Positions 63,745-64,000 of a DNA stretch of 64,000 nt are shown here, in pieces. The stretch is taken from NCBI RefSeq assembly GCF_036323735.1, contig NC_086034.1, positions 72,779,939 to 72,843,938 on the forward strand, given 5' to 3'. Positions within the stretch are counted from its first letter, which is position 1. Every line of letters begins with the position of its first letter. A model generated the notes under the pieces. It ran no database searches. It saw nothing but the letters and a program-made list of their open reading frames with translations, and had not been told where the DNA came from. Position numbers and translations under genes: made by a program. This DNA is from Rattus norvegicus (Eukaryota > Chordata > Mammalia > Rodentia > Muridae).

Positions 63745-63870
63745 GTGGGGAACACCCTCATAGAAGAATGGGGATGGGGGAAGGGAGGATGGGATAGGGT
63801 GTTTGTAGATGGGAAACCGGGAAAGGGGATAACATTTGAAATGTAAATAAATTTTTAAAAATCCAATAAA
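63745..63870 (+). mobile_element. LINE-1 3' end fragment
   Basis: GGGGATGGGGGAAGGGAGGA, then GGAAACCGGGAAAGGGGATA and ACATTTGAAATGTAAATAAA, are typical of the extreme 3' end of rodent L1, as in the copy at 60604. Confidence 0.72.
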
Positions 63871-64000
63871 AATATTATTTTCCTACAATATATTTTGATT
63901 GTGTTTATCCTACTACCTCGGCTCTCCTTAGGTCCTCCCCAGTTCCTTAAGCACTCAGATTTATTTTTTCCTTTCTCTCTTTCAACAAAACAGAACACAA

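Overview
This is a 64 kb piece of rodent nuclear DNA, almost certainly from rat (Rattus). Spliced mammalian genes are spread over long introns, and the sequence is full of rodent SINEs (B1, B2, B3, B4). There are ten ID (BC1-derived) insertions, several with perfect target-site duplications, and that density is a mark of the rat lineage. CpG-rich promoters, long (CA)n and (TC)n tracts and the absence of any operon-like packing fit this. Nothing is bacterial.

Three genes lie on the + strand, in the order I recall for human 8p11 and the matching mouse region. (1) The last four coding exons of Fnta, the alpha subunit shared by protein farnesyltransferase and geranylgeranyltransferase I, run from 554 to 5764 with a polyadenylation signal at 6232. 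(2) Pomk (SGK196), the protein O-mannose kinase, has a CpG-rich promoter and probable non-coding first exon near 10.7-10.84 kb and two coding exons (16003-16281 and 18810-19580) that encode 349 residues. (3) Hgsnat, the lysosomal acetyl-CoA:heparan-alpha-glucosaminide N-acetyltransferase, is complete: 18 coding exons from 28096 (or 28075) to 58446, all joining in phase into 658 (or 665) residues, followed by a long 3' UTR ending near 60245. The three genes do not form one pathway. They act in prenylation, alpha-dystroglycan glycan phosphorylation in the ER, and lysosomal heparan sulfate breakdown. Their adjacency looks like ordinary mammalian synteny.

The rest is introns and intergenic DNA filled with mobile elements. 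The best find is a processed Timm23 pseudogene lying antisense in Hgsnat intron 14 (52654-53706). It has a poly-A tail, a 10 bp target-site duplication and at least three frameshifts, and it appears to have split an older B1-like SINE. Also notable are an inverted repeat pair around Hgsnat exon 14, a 25-26 bp minisatellite beside the Pomk promoter, a CTCF-type site in that promoter, a 38 bp tandem repeat downstream of Pomk, a roughly 590 bp CTCTGT-type expansion inside an antisense SINE next to exon 12, a 5'-truncated L1 with clean duplications, two URR1-like hAT elements, and two copies of one LTR-like repeat that differ in the copy number of an internal 20 bp minisatellite.

I found no CRISPR array, no tRNA or rRNA gene, and no convincing new protein-coding system. 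The window looks like an ordinary mammalian locus whose interest lies in its retrotransposition history and in repeats close to splice sites.
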